Shown: positions 41,553 to 49,563 of the stretch, piece after piece
How the letters are laid out: every line of letters starts with the position of its first letter
How positions within the stretch are numbered: the stretch's first letter is position 1
DNA from: Armatimonadota bacterium
Lineage (GTDB): Bacteria > Sysuimicrobiota > Sysuimicrobiia > Sysuimicrobiales > Sysuimicrobiaceae
Direction: 5' to 3'
Assembly (NCBI GenBank): GCA_031460175.1
Contig: JAVKGW010000009.1
Span: 1-64,000, forward strand
Length of the DNA stretch: 64,000 bases
Program-made: the position numbers and the translations under genes
Notes under the pieces: model-generated
What the model saw: the letters and a program-made list of their open reading frames with translations, nothing else
Told to the model about the DNA's origin: nothing
Databases searched by the model: none

Positions 41553-43343
41553 ATGTCCGACCGCGTGGGCGGGAAGTGCATCCGGTTCGGTGACCACGTG
41601 AACACGGACGTGATCATCCCGGGCCGGTACCTGGTGAGCATCGATCCTGCGGAACTCGCCCCGCATGCCTTCGAGCCCCTCGGCCCCGAAGTGCAGGCGC
41701 GCCTGCGCACGAGCCAGGTGGTGGTGGCGGGTCAGAACTTCGGGTGCGGGAGCGCCCGCGAACAGGCGGCCACGTGTCTACTGGGTGCCGGGATCCGGGC
41801 CGTGGTGGCCCGGTCCTTTGCCCGCACCTTCTTCCGCAATGCCATCAACACCGGGCTGGTGGCGGTGGAGTGCCCGGAGGCCGCGGAGGCCGCGGAGGAC
41901 GGGGCGGAGGTCTGGGTGGACCTGGCGGCGGGGACGGTGGAGGTGGACGGTCAAGCCTTCCGCTTCCGGCCGTATCCCGAGACCCTGCGGGAGATCCTGG
42001 CCGCGGGAGGTCTCATCCCGTACCTCGCGAGCGGGGCGGCCACAAGGCCCCGGCCCGCGCCGCCCGGGAGGCCCGGCCCCAAGACCTTCGCGGAGAAGGT
42101 GCTGGCCCGGGCCGCCGGCCTCCCCTTCGTGGACGCGGGCCAGATCGTAGACGTCTACCCGGACCTCTACATGAGCCACATGGCCTCCTGGCGGTGCATC
42201 CGGACGCTGGAGAAGCTCGGCGTGGATCGCCTGTACGATCCGGACCGCATCGCGATGGTCATGGATCACATCTCCCCGCCCAAGACCGCCAAGACCGCGG
42301 CGGACATGAAGCTGTGCCGGGAGTTCGCCCGGCGGCACGGGATCCGGAAGTTCTACGACATGGAGGCGGGGATCGCCCACGTGGTCCTCATGGAGGAGGG
42401 ACACGTGCGGCCCGGCATGGTGCTCATCGGCACGGACTCCCACTCCACCATCTACGGGGCTCTGGGGGCCTTCGGGACCGGCGTGGGGTTCAGCGAGCTC
42501 ACCGCCACTTGGGTGACGGGCCGGCTGTGGATGCGGGTTCCGGAGTCCATCCAGGTGGCCATCGAGGGACCGCTGGCGCCCGGATGCAGCGCCAAGGACG
42601 TGATGCTGAGGCTCATCGGGGACCTCACCGCGGATGGCGCCACGTACTGCTCCGTGGAGTTCACGGGCTCGTACATCCGTGGCCTTTCGGTATCGGAACG
42701 CATGACCCTGTGCAACCTGGCCATGGAGCTGGGGGCCAAGTGCGCCTATGTGCCTCCCGATGACGTAACCCGGAACTACCTGGCATCGCGGGGGATATTC
42801 CCCGACCAGTACGAGGAGGTGTTCCCGGATCCGGATGCCGCATACCGTCGGGTGGTACACATCGACGGCCGTCATTTGGTCCCTCAGGTAGCCTGCCCGC
42901 ACAGCGTAGACAATGTGAAGCCCGTGACGGAGGTGGCGGGGATTCGGGTGGATCAGGTGTTCATCGGCTCGTGCGCCAACGCGAAGTACGAGGACCTGGT
43001 GGAGGCGGCCCGCTACCTGCGGGGGAGAAGGGTCGCTCCGGGCGTGCGCCTCATCGTCACCCCCGCGAGCAAGGAGACCCTCCAGCGGATGGTGGAGGAC
43101 GGGATCTTCTCCGTCTTCCTGCAGGCAGGGGCCCTCATCACGAACCCGGGGTGCGGGGCGTGTGCGGGCGATGGTGGGGCCCTCGCGGACGGGGAGGTGT
43201 GCCTCAGCACCGCCAACCGGAACTTCCAGGGGCGGATGGGAAGCTACAACGCCTCCATCTACCTCTGCAGTCCGGCCACGGCCGCGGCCTCCGCGGTGAC
43301 GGGAGTCATCACGGATCCCCGTACGGTGCCGTTGGAAGTCTGA
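41553..43343 (+). CDS. Fused aconitase-superfamily hydro-lyase, LeuD-like domain followed by LeuC-like domain
   Basis: A 596-residue protein. Residues 5-165 are a small-subunit (swivel) domain: GDHVNTDVIIPGRYL, QNFGCGSAREQAA and ARSFARTFFRNAINTGL. Residues 175-596 are a large-subunit catalytic domain: MDHISPPKTAKTAADMKL, GTDSHSTIYGALGAFGTGVG, SCANAKYEDL (Cys474), NPGCGAC (Cys534, Cys537) and STANRNFQGRMGS. All three [4Fe-4S] ligands are present. Isopropylmalate dehydratases are normally two chains, and fused aconitases of the AcnA type put the swivel last; here it is first. A 2-hydroxy-dicarboxylate dehydratase/isomerase is expected, substrate unknown. [16 protein letters not shown]. Confidence 0.85.
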   Translation: MSDRVGGKCIRFGDHVNTDVIIPGRYLVSIDPAELAPHAFEPLGPEVQARLRTSQVVVAGQNFGCGSAREQAATCLLGAGIRAVVARSFARTFFRNAINTGLVAVECPEAAEAAEDGAEVWVDLAAGTVEVDGQAFRFRPYPETLREILAAGGLIPYLASGAATRPRPAPPGRPGPKTFAEKVLARAAGLPFVDAGQIVDVYPDLYMSHMASWRCIRTLEKLGVDRLYDPDRIAMVMDHISPPKTAKTAADMKLCREFARRHGIRKFYDMEAGIAHVVLMEEGHVRPGMVLIGTDSHSTIYGALGAFGTGVGFSELTATWVTGRLWMRVPESIQVAIEGPLAPGCSAKDVMLRLIGDLTADGATYCSVEFTGSYIRGLSVSERMTLCNLAMELGAKCAYVPPDDVTRNYLASRGIFPDQYEEVFPDPDAAYRRVVHIDGRHLVPQVACPHSVDNVKPVTEVAGIRVDQVFIGSCANAKYEDLVEAARYLRGRRVAPGVRLIVTPASKETLQRMVEDGIFSVFLQAGALITNPGCGACAGDGGALADGEVCLSTANRNFQGRMGSYNASIYLCSPATAAASAVTGVITDPRTVPLEV

Positions 43344-43359
43344 TCGGGGAGGGGGGAGC

Positions 43360-44376
43360 ATGCGAAGAGTGCCGTGGGTGCTTGTGGGCTTGATCCTGCT
43401 GGCCGCCGGTTCCGCCAGGACCCTGGCAGGCCCGTCCGTTCCGGACTCCGTACGGCTCCCGGAGCCCACCACCGTCCGCGCGGTGGTGATCCCCGGAGCG
43501 CAGGACTTCGTGATCAACGTGATGCAAAAACAGGGCTTCGACCGCAAGTACAACCTGGTGCTGGACATCCGGCGGGTGCTGCAGCCCCAGTTCGCAGACC
43601 AGGCGGTGGCGGAACGGCTGGTGGACATCGGATTCATGGGGATCGTGGGGGCGGTGAAGGCACGGGCGGAGGGGAAGGGGGTCGTGATCTTCAACGTGCT
43701 CACCGGCCCCAGCAACCTGGTCCTCGCTCCGCAAGCTTCCCCGGTGCGGACCCTGGCGGACCTGCGGGGGAAGAAGATCGGGACCTTCAGCGGCCCCGGA
43801 AGCGCCACCTACGCCATGCTGGTCGCCATCGGACGGCACGTCTACGGCATCGATCTGGAGAAGGAAGCGCAGCTCGTCTCCGCCCCGAACCCCGCCCTCA
43901 AAGGGCTCATGGACCGAGGCGAGCTCGCGGCGGCGTTGTTCGGCACCGTGGACAGCGTGAAGGTGTTCCTGGAGGGACGGTACCGGATTGTGAGCGACCT
44001 CGCGGAGGACTTCCAGAAACGGTTCGGGCGGGTGGCCGCCCACGTGGTCATGGCCACCACGGAGGATTACGCACGTCGGCATCCGGAGGTCCTGCGGGCC
44101 TTCGTGGCCGCGTACAACGACACCATGCGGTACGTGGATCGGGAACGCCGGGTGTGGGTGGAGTACGCCCGGCAGTTGGAGTTCCCTAGCCCGGAGGCGG
44201 CCGCGGTCCTGTTGCGCCAACGCATGGGAAGCCGGTTCATCCGGCGGTGGGATGAGGAGCAGCGGAAGGTGCAGGAGCAGTTCATCCGGATCCTGATCGA
44301 GGTGCTGGGCCCGGAGCGGTTCGTCCGGGACGTCCCACCCGGGCTCATGCGCCTGGACCTGCAGCCGCGGCGGTAG
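43360..44376 (+). CDS. ABC importer substrate-binding protein, SsuA/NMT1-like
   Basis: A 338-residue exported protein with signal peptide (residues 1-24, MRRVPWVLVGLILLAAG). The body has NVMQKQGFDRKYNLVLDI, VDIGFMGIVGAVKARAEGKG, VRTLADLRGKKIGTFSGPGSATYAML and a long helical C-terminus. It differs from the other three SsuA-type proteins of the window. Permease and ATPase genes follow. The importer is embedded between two aconitase-superfamily genes, so its ligand is probably the hydroxy or unsaturated dicarboxylate they convert. Confidence 0.83.
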   Translation: MRRVPWVLVGLILLAAGSARTLAGPSVPDSVRLPEPTTVRAVVIPGAQDFVINVMQKQGFDRKYNLVLDIRRVLQPQFADQAVAERLVDIGFMGIVGAVKARAEGKGVVIFNVLTGPSNLVLAPQASPVRTLADLRGKKIGTFSGPGSATYAMLVAIGRHVYGIDLEKEAQLVSAPNPALKGLMDRGELAAALFGTVDSVKVFLEGRYRIVSDLAEDFQKRFGRVAAHVVMATTEDYARRHPEVLRAFVAAYNDTMRYVDRERRVWVEYARQLEFPSPEAAAVLLRQRMGSRFIRRWDEEQRKVQEQFIRILIEVLGPERFVRDVPPGLMRLDLQPRR

Positions 44377-44385
44377 GCTCGGACC

Positions 44386-45144
44386 ATGGCTTGGCGAAGC
44401 GGGGCCGTCCGCCTGGTGGGAGTCGCGGGAATGCTGGTGGTGTGGATGGGAGCGGCTTCGCTGCTCCCCGATACGGTCCTGCCAGGTCCCTCCGCGGTGT
44501 TGCAGACCATCTGGCGGAACCTCCATCAGCCGGAGACCTTCTACCACATCGGGGTTACCGTGCGGCGGGTTCTGGTGGGCATGGGGCTGGCCCTGGTGGC
44601 GGGCACCCTGGTCGGGGTGATCATGGGGATCTCCCGGGTGGGGGAGTGGGTGCTGGATACCTGGGTGCTGGTGGGCCTCACCATCCCAGCGGTGGTCTAC
44701 GGGATCGTGTGTATCCTCTGGTTTGGCCTTCGCGACCTCGCGGCGTTCATGGCCATCGGGATCTCCGCGTTTCCCGCCATTGCCATCAACATGTGGCAGG
44801 GAGTGAAGGCCATCGATCTCTCCCTGGTGCACATGGGAAAGGCGTTCCGCCTCTCCCGGCGCGCGCTGGTTCTGAAGGTGGTCATTCCTCAAACGGTGCC
44901 CTATCTGCTGGCGGCGGTGCGGTACGCGCTCGGGATCTCCTGGAAGATCGCCACCGTGGTGGAACTGATCGGTCTGTCGAGCGGAGTCGGGTACATGCTG
45001 CACTACTGGTACGGTCTGTTCTCCATGCGGCAGGTGCTCGCCTGGACCCTGACGTTTACGGGGGTGCTCGTGCTCTTCGAATTCGTGGTGCTCAAACCCC
45101 TGGACGGGTGGGTGACCCGATGGCGGCCCAGGGTCTCGACGTAG
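44386..45144 (+). CDS. ABC importer permease, SsuC/TauC-like
   Basis: A 252-residue membrane protein: LLPDTVLPGPSAVLQTIWRN near the start, about six membrane segments, coupling loop HMGKAFRLSRRALVLKVVIPQTVP, and KPLDGWVTRWRP at the end. It lies ten bases after the binding-protein gene with only a weak ribosome binding site, so translation may be coupled. Confidence 0.88.
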   Translation: MAWRSGAVRLVGVAGMLVVWMGAASLLPDTVLPGPSAVLQTIWRNLHQPETFYHIGVTVRRVLVGMGLALVAGTLVGVIMGISRVGEWVLDTWVLVGLTIPAVVYGIVCILWFGLRDLAAFMAIGISAFPAIAINMWQGVKAIDLSLVHMGKAFRLSRRALVLKVVIPQTVPYLLAAVRYALGISWKIATVVELIGLSSGVGYMLHYWYGLFSMRQVLAWTLTFTGVLVLFEFVVLKPLDGWVTRWRPRVST

Positions 45145-45155
45145 GAAGGGAACCC

Positions 45156-45953
45156 GTGCGGGCAAGCCCCAAGATCCGGCTGGAGCGGGTTTCGAAGCGG
45201 TTCCAGCTGCCCCGGGGCGGGGAGCTCCGGGTCCTGGAGCGGCTGGATCTGGAGGTCGAGGAGGGAGCGCTGCTCTCCATCGTGGGACCCTCGGGGTGCG
45301 GGAAATCGACCCTACTGAACATGGTGGCGGGACTGGAGCCGGCCTCGGAGGGACGGGTCCTGGTGAGCGGAAAGGAAGTGGGGCCGGGACGGGGGACGGT
45401 GCGGGTGGGGTACGTGTTTCAACAGCCGCGGCTGCTCAGCTGGCGCACCCTACGGGGGAACGTGCTCCTTCCGTTGGAGGAAATGGGGCTGTCGCGTGCG
45501 GAGCGGGAGGCGCGGGCGGATCGGTATCTGGCCCTGGTGGGGCTCCAGGAGTTCGCCCACTACTATCCCCTGCAGGTGTCCGGAGGGATGCAGCAACGGG
45601 TGGCCATCGCCCGGGCGCTGGCGGTGGAACCGGAGGTGCTGCTGGCGGATGAACCGTTCTCCGCCCTGGACGAGATCACAGCCCGTCGGCTGCGGGAGGA
45701 GTTCGTGCGGATCTGGCAGGCCACGGGTCGGACGGTTCTGTTCGTGACGCACAGCATTCGGGAAGCGGTGTTCCTCTCCACCCGGGTGGTGGTGGTGACC
45801 CCCCGGCCCGCCCGGATCTACCTGGATGTGCCGGTGCCGATCCCGTATCCGAGGACGTACGAGGACGAGCGGCTGTTCGCCCTCGAGCGGGAGATCACCC
45901 GCGAGTTCCTCCGAATGGAGAAGATGGTGGGGCCTCACGTAGGGATCGCGTGA
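45156..45953 (+). CDS. ABC importer ATPase, SsuB/TauB-like
   Basis: A 265-residue nucleotide-binding subunit: Walker A GPSGCGKST, Q-loop VFQQPRLLSW, signature VSGGMQQR (Val for Leu), Walker B VLLADEPFSALDE, H-loop LFVTHSIREA. I place the start at GTG 45156, five bases behind GGAAGGG. An ATG at 45120 in the same frame would overlap the permease gene by 25 bp. Confidence 0.88.
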   Translation: MRASPKIRLERVSKRFQLPRGGELRVLERLDLEVEEGALLSIVGPSGCGKSTLLNMVAGLEPASEGRVLVSGKEVGPGRGTVRVGYVFQQPRLLSWRTLRGNVLLPLEEMGLSRAEREARADRYLALVGLQEFAHYYPLQVSGGMQQRVAIARALAVEPEVLLADEPFSALDEITARRLREEFVRIWQATGRTVLFVTHSIREAVFLSTRVVVVTPRPARIYLDVPVPIPYPRTYEDERLFALEREITREFLRMEKMVGPHVGIA

Positions 45954-45972
45954 GATGCGGAAGGAGCGTCCC

Positions 45973-47241
45973 ATGACTCTGGTGGAGAAGATCCTGGCGC
46001 GGGCGAGCGGACGCACCCGGGTGGAGCCCGGAGAGGTGGTGGTGGCGGACGTGGATCTCATCCTCCTGCATGACCTCAGCGGATACCTGACGGCCCGGGT
46101 GTTCGAGGAAAAGGTGCGGCTCCCCCTGCGGTACCCGGAGCGGGTGGTGATGGTGTTCGATCACCACTTCTCTCCTCCCACGGAGGAGGGGGCGAGGCTG
46201 CTGGAGGAGAACCGGGCCTTCGCCCGACGGTACGGGATTCGGCTCTTCGACTGCGGGCACGGGAACATCCACAACGTGGCGGTGTGGGCCGGGCTCGTGC
46301 GCCCCGGGATGGTGGTGGTGGGCTCCGACAGCCATACCCCGGTGCACGGGACGCTGGGCTGCTTCGCGGCGGCCCTCGGCAACGACTCCCACGCGGCCCT
46401 GGGATTCCCCTACGGGAAGGCCTGGTTCCGGGTGCCCCACACCGTCCGCATCGAGCTCGAGGGGACGTCCGGTCCCGGAGTCACGCCCCGGGACGTGGCC
46501 CTTTGGCTTGCTGCCACCATCGGGGAGGGCGGGGCCATCTACAAGGCTCTGGAGTTCGACGGCCCGTACCTCCGGCAGCTCGGCTTCTGGGACCGTTGGC
46601 TGTTCCCCCTTCTCACCGTGGACGTGGGCGCGAAGTGCGGGTACATTGAGCCCGATGAGGTGACGGAAGCCTTCCTCCGCTCCGTCACGAAGGAGCCCTA
46701 CGAGGTGGTGCGGGGGGATCCGGATCGGGAGTACGAGGCGGTGTGGCGGTACGAGGTGAGCGGACTGGAGCCCCAGGTGGCCTGCCCGCCGACGGTGGGG
46801 AACGTGAAACCGGTGACGGAGGTGGCCGGTGTCCCCATCCAGTGGGCCGAGTTGGGAGGACATGGAGGATGCCGGATCGAGGACATCCGGCTTGCCGCGC
46901 GGATTCTGAGCGGCCGCAGGAAGCACCCGCAGGTGAAGTTCAACATCGTGCCCTCAAGCCGCGCGGTCTTCACGCAGGCCCTGCGGGAGGGTCTGGTGGA
47001 GGTCCTCCACGAGGCAGGGGCCACGTGGTTTCCGCCCAGCGCGGGCAGCAACCAGGCCATCAACATGGGCGCCATGGCCGCGGGCGAGGCCATGATCTCC
47101 ACTCACTCCCGGAACTTTCCCGGCCGCAATGGAAGCCCGCAGGCCAAGATGTATCTCGCGAGCGCCCTCACCGTGGCCGCCTCTGCGGTGGCAGGGTGTA
47201 TCACGGATCCGAGGGAGTTCCTCAGAGAAGGAAGGGAGTAG
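45973..47241 (+). CDS. LeuC-like large subunit lacking all three Fe-S cysteines
   Basis: A 422-residue homologue of isopropylmalate dehydratase/aconitase large subunits. Substrate-site motifs remain: FDHHFSPP, GSDSHTPVHGTLG (Asp119-Ser120-His121) and HSRNFPGRNGSP. The cluster ligands are gone: against the 41553 protein, Cys474 aligns with His297 (GGHGGCRIED), Cys534 with Ala357 and Cys537 with Asn360 (PPSAGSN). Cys300 is in a non-ligand position. The enzyme, if active, must work without a [4Fe-4S] cluster, maybe with a metal at His297. ATG 45973 follows AAGGAG with correct spacing and is preferred to ATG 45955. The small subunit gene follows after one base. Confidence 0.85.
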   Translation: MTLVEKILARASGRTRVEPGEVVVADVDLILLHDLSGYLTARVFEEKVRLPLRYPERVVMVFDHHFSPPTEEGARLLEENRAFARRYGIRLFDCGHGNIHNVAVWAGLVRPGMVVVGSDSHTPVHGTLGCFAAALGNDSHAALGFPYGKAWFRVPHTVRIELEGTSGPGVTPRDVALWLAATIGEGGAIYKALEFDGPYLRQLGFWDRWLFPLLTVDVGAKCGYIEPDEVTEAFLRSVTKEPYEVVRGDPDREYEAVWRYEVSGLEPQVACPPTVGNVKPVTEVAGVPIQWAELGGHGGCRIEDIRLAARILSGRRKHPQVKFNIVPSSRAVFTQALREGLVEVLHEAGATWFPPSAGSNQAINMGAMAAGEAMISTHSRNFPGRNGSPQAKMYLASALTVAASAVAGCITDPREFLREGRE

Positions 47242-47242
47242 G

Positions 47243-47746
47243 ATGAGGTTCCGGGGGCGGTGTTGGAAGTTCGGGGATTACATCCCCACGGATCAGATCG
47301 TGCCCTCGCACCTGGTGTACCGTCCCATGTCGGAGATCGTGCGGCACGTGCTCGTGAATTTGAATCCGGAGTTCCCTGAGCGCGTGCAGCCCGGAGACAT
47401 CGTGGTGGCGGGGAAACACTTCGGGCAGTCCTCCGGCCGGGCCATCGCCGCCAAGGCCATTCAGGCCACGGGGGTGGCCTGCGTGGTGGCCGAGAGCTTC
47501 GCCCGCACCTTCTACCGGAATGCCTTCGAGATCGGCCTGGCCATCCTGGAGTGCCCGGGGATCTCGGAGGCTGTCCGGGAAGGGGATGTCCTGGACGTGA
47601 ACCTGGAGACCGGGTGGGTGCGCAACGAGAGCACGGGCAGAACGCTCCGCGGCGAGCCCACCCCTCCATTTCTCCTCGAGATGCTCCGGGCAGGCGGGTT
47701 GATCCCGTTCGCGCCGAGGTTGCTGGAGGAGGGCGGGAAGCGGTGA
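47243..47746 (+). CDS. LeuD-like small subunit, partner of the Fe-S-less large subunit
   Basis: A 167-residue swivel-domain protein: FGDYIPTDQIVPSHL, ESFARTFYRNAFEIGLAILECP and LLEMLRAGGLIPF. The active-site loop reads KHFGQSSGRAIAAKA, where canonical small subunits, including the domain in the 41553 protein, read NFGCGS(S/A)REQA or SREHA. Ser64 and Arg66 are kept but the Glu after Arg is Ala. This matches the divergence of its large subunit, so both have probably drifted together toward a different mechanism or substrate. Confidence 0.84.
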   Translation: MRFRGRCWKFGDYIPTDQIVPSHLVYRPMSEIVRHVLVNLNPEFPERVQPGDIVVAGKHFGQSSGRAIAAKAIQATGVACVVAESFARTFYRNAFEIGLAILECPGISEAVREGDVLDVNLETGWVRNESTGRTLRGEPTPPFLLEMLRAGGLIPFAPRLLEEGGKR

Positions 47747-48528
47747 ACTTCCGGATCGTGGACTTAAGCGTCCGCGTGGACCACCGGAGCCCGGACGAGC
47801 CCTGGCCTGCGGAGGTCCGGCGGGTAGATCATCGGACCGCCGCCCTCCAGCGGGCGGCGGCATTTGGGATTTCCCCCGACGAGTTCCCGGGGGGACTCCA
47901 CCTGGCCAATGAGGAGTGGCGCCTCATCACCCACGTGGGGACCCACATGGATGCCCCGTGGCACTATGGCCCCACTTCCCAGGGAAGAAAGGCGCGCACC
48001 ATTGACGAGATCCCCCTCGGTTGGTGCTTCGGACCGGGGGTCGTGCTGGACGTGAGCCACCGGAGGGCGGGGGAGGAGATCGTCCGGGCGGACCTGGAGC
48101 GAGCCGTGAGCGGAATCGGCTACACGCTGAAGCCAGGGGACATCGTGTTGCTCTATACCGGGTGCGATGCGTATCTGGGCACGAAGGAGTACTTGGAGGC
48201 CCACCCCGGGCTCTCCCGGGAGGGCCTGCTGTGGCTGCTGGATCAGGGGATTCGGGTCATCGGCATCGACGCGTACAGCCTGGATCGGCCCTTTCGGGTG
48301 ATGGCGGATGCCTACAAGCAAGCAGGGGCGAAGGCCCTGTTCCCCGCGCATTATGCGGGACGGGAGCGGGAGTACTGCCAGATCGAGAAGCTCTGCAACC
48401 TGAAGGCCATCGGACGCGCGTGGGGGTTCTGGGTGGCGGCATTCCCCATCAAACTGGCCGGCTCGGGAGCGGGCTGGGTCCGTGCCGTGGCGCTCGTGCC
48501 GGAAGAGGGCGGAGGAGAGGAGGCGTAG
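47743..48528 (+). CDS. Cyclase-family (kynurenine formamidase-like) metallohydrolase
   Basis: A 261-residue protein with the signature metal motif HVGTHMDAPWH (His64, His68, Asp70, His74), plus GPGVVLDVSHRRAG, LKPGDIVLLYTGCD and GIDAYSLDRPF. Members include N-formylkynurenine formamidase, isatin hydrolase and other amide or lactam/lactone hydrolases using Zn or Mn. The GTG start overlaps the small-subunit stop (GTGA), coupling it to the Fe-S-less hydro-lyase pair. It may open a lactam or lactone feeding that pair. Confidence 0.85.
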   Translation: MNFRIVDLSVRVDHRSPDEPWPAEVRRVDHRTAALQRAAAFGISPDEFPGGLHLANEEWRLITHVGTHMDAPWHYGPTSQGRKARTIDEIPLGWCFGPGVVLDVSHRRAGEEIVRADLERAVSGIGYTLKPGDIVLLYTGCDAYLGTKEYLEAHPGLSREGLLWLLDQGIRVIGIDAYSLDRPFRVMADAYKQAGAKALFPAHYAGREREYCQIEKLCNLKAIGRAWGFWVAAFPIKLAGSGAGWVRAVALVPEEGGGEEA

Positions 48529-48534
48529 GATCTC

Positions 48535-49548
48535 ATGCGAAGGCCATGGCGTGTGGGAGTGGTCGTGCTGCTCGCCTCGGTCTTCTGGTCGGGGATGCTG
48601 GCCGGGCAGGAACGGTTGGACCGCATCCGGGTGGGAACCGTGGGCACCACGGCGGATGCGGGGATCTACGTGGCCCAGGAGAAGGGGTTCTTTCGGGATG
48701 AGCGCATCGAGGTGGTGGTCCAGAACACCTTCCGGACCGGCGGGGAGATGATCCCCTTCGTGGCCACCGGTGAGCTCCCGGTGGCGGGTGGGGCAATGGA
48801 TGCGGCGTTCATCAACGCCGTGCGACAGGGGATTCACCTGCGGGCGGTGGCGACCAAGGGGAGCATGAAGCAGCAGGTGCTGGTGGTCCGCCGTGAGCTG
48901 TTCGAACAGGGGCTGCGCACGGTCGCAGGGCTGCGGGGGCGAAGGATCGCGGTGAGCAGTCCCTCCGGGGCCGTGGCCTTCGAACTGCAGGAGGCGTTGC
49001 GAACCGCAGGACTCACCCTGGACGATGTCCAGCTGGTGACCCTGCGGTTCCCGGACATGCCCGTCGCCCTCCAGAACGGATCCGTGGACGCGGCACTCAT
49101 GATCGAGCCCTCCCGGACAGTGGCGGTGGACGGGTTGAACGCGGGGAGGGACCTCATGACCCTGGATCGGGTGCTTCCCGATTTCCCCATCGGCGTCCTC
49201 TTCTACGGGGAGCGGATGTACCGGGATCGGAACCTGGGGATCCGATGGATGGCGGCATACGTGCGGGGTCTGCGGTATTACGAACGGGCCCGACGGGAGG
49301 GCCGGCTCGAGGAGATGCGACGGATCCTGAGCCGGTATCTGCAGTACGAACGGGTGGTTTGGGAGCGGATGATCTGGCCGGACCTCCGGCCGGATGGAAC
49401 CTTTGACGCGAAATACCTGCGCCCGCTCCAGGAGTTCATGTTGGGCCGGAGGGCCATCGGAGGGATCGTGCCCACGGAGGAACTCGTGGACTTCAGCTTC
49501 CTGCAGGCTGCTCACGAGCACCTGCGAAGGAAAGGGATTCGTGATTGA
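48535..49548 (+). CDS. Orphan ABC substrate-binding protein, paralogue of the 17767 protein
   Basis: A 337-residue exported protein (signal residues 1-24). It shares RLDRI/VVVGTVG, the NTFRTGGEMIP stretch, VAGGAMDAAFINAVRQG, PVALQNGSVDAALMIEP and IWPDLRPDGTFDAKYLRPLQEFML with the 17767-18801 product. No permease or ATPase gene is adjacent, so it may feed the importer at 18821-20424 or the one at 44386-45953. Confidence 0.85.
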   Translation: MRRPWRVGVVVLLASVFWSGMLAGQERLDRIRVGTVGTTADAGIYVAQEKGFFRDERIEVVVQNTFRTGGEMIPFVATGELPVAGGAMDAAFINAVRQGIHLRAVATKGSMKQQVLVVRRELFEQGLRTVAGLRGRRIAVSSPSGAVAFELQEALRTAGLTLDDVQLVTLRFPDMPVALQNGSVDAALMIEPSRTVAVDGLNAGRDLMTLDRVLPDFPIGVLFYGERMYRDRNLGIRWMAAYVRGLRYYERARREGRLEEMRRILSRYLQYERVVWERMIWPDLRPDGTFDAKYLRPLQEFMLGRRAIGGIVPTEELVDFSFLQAAHEHLRRKGIRD

Positions 49549-49563
49549 TTCCAGGGAGAGGAC

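Noticed and set aside
45973-47241. Assignment of the Fe-S-less large subunit to the aconitase X (AcnX) family
   Set aside because: Its order of motifs (DHH, SDSHT, RNFPGR) and separate LeuD-like partner are those of LeuC-type proteins. AcnX members have a different layout and their own ligand set.
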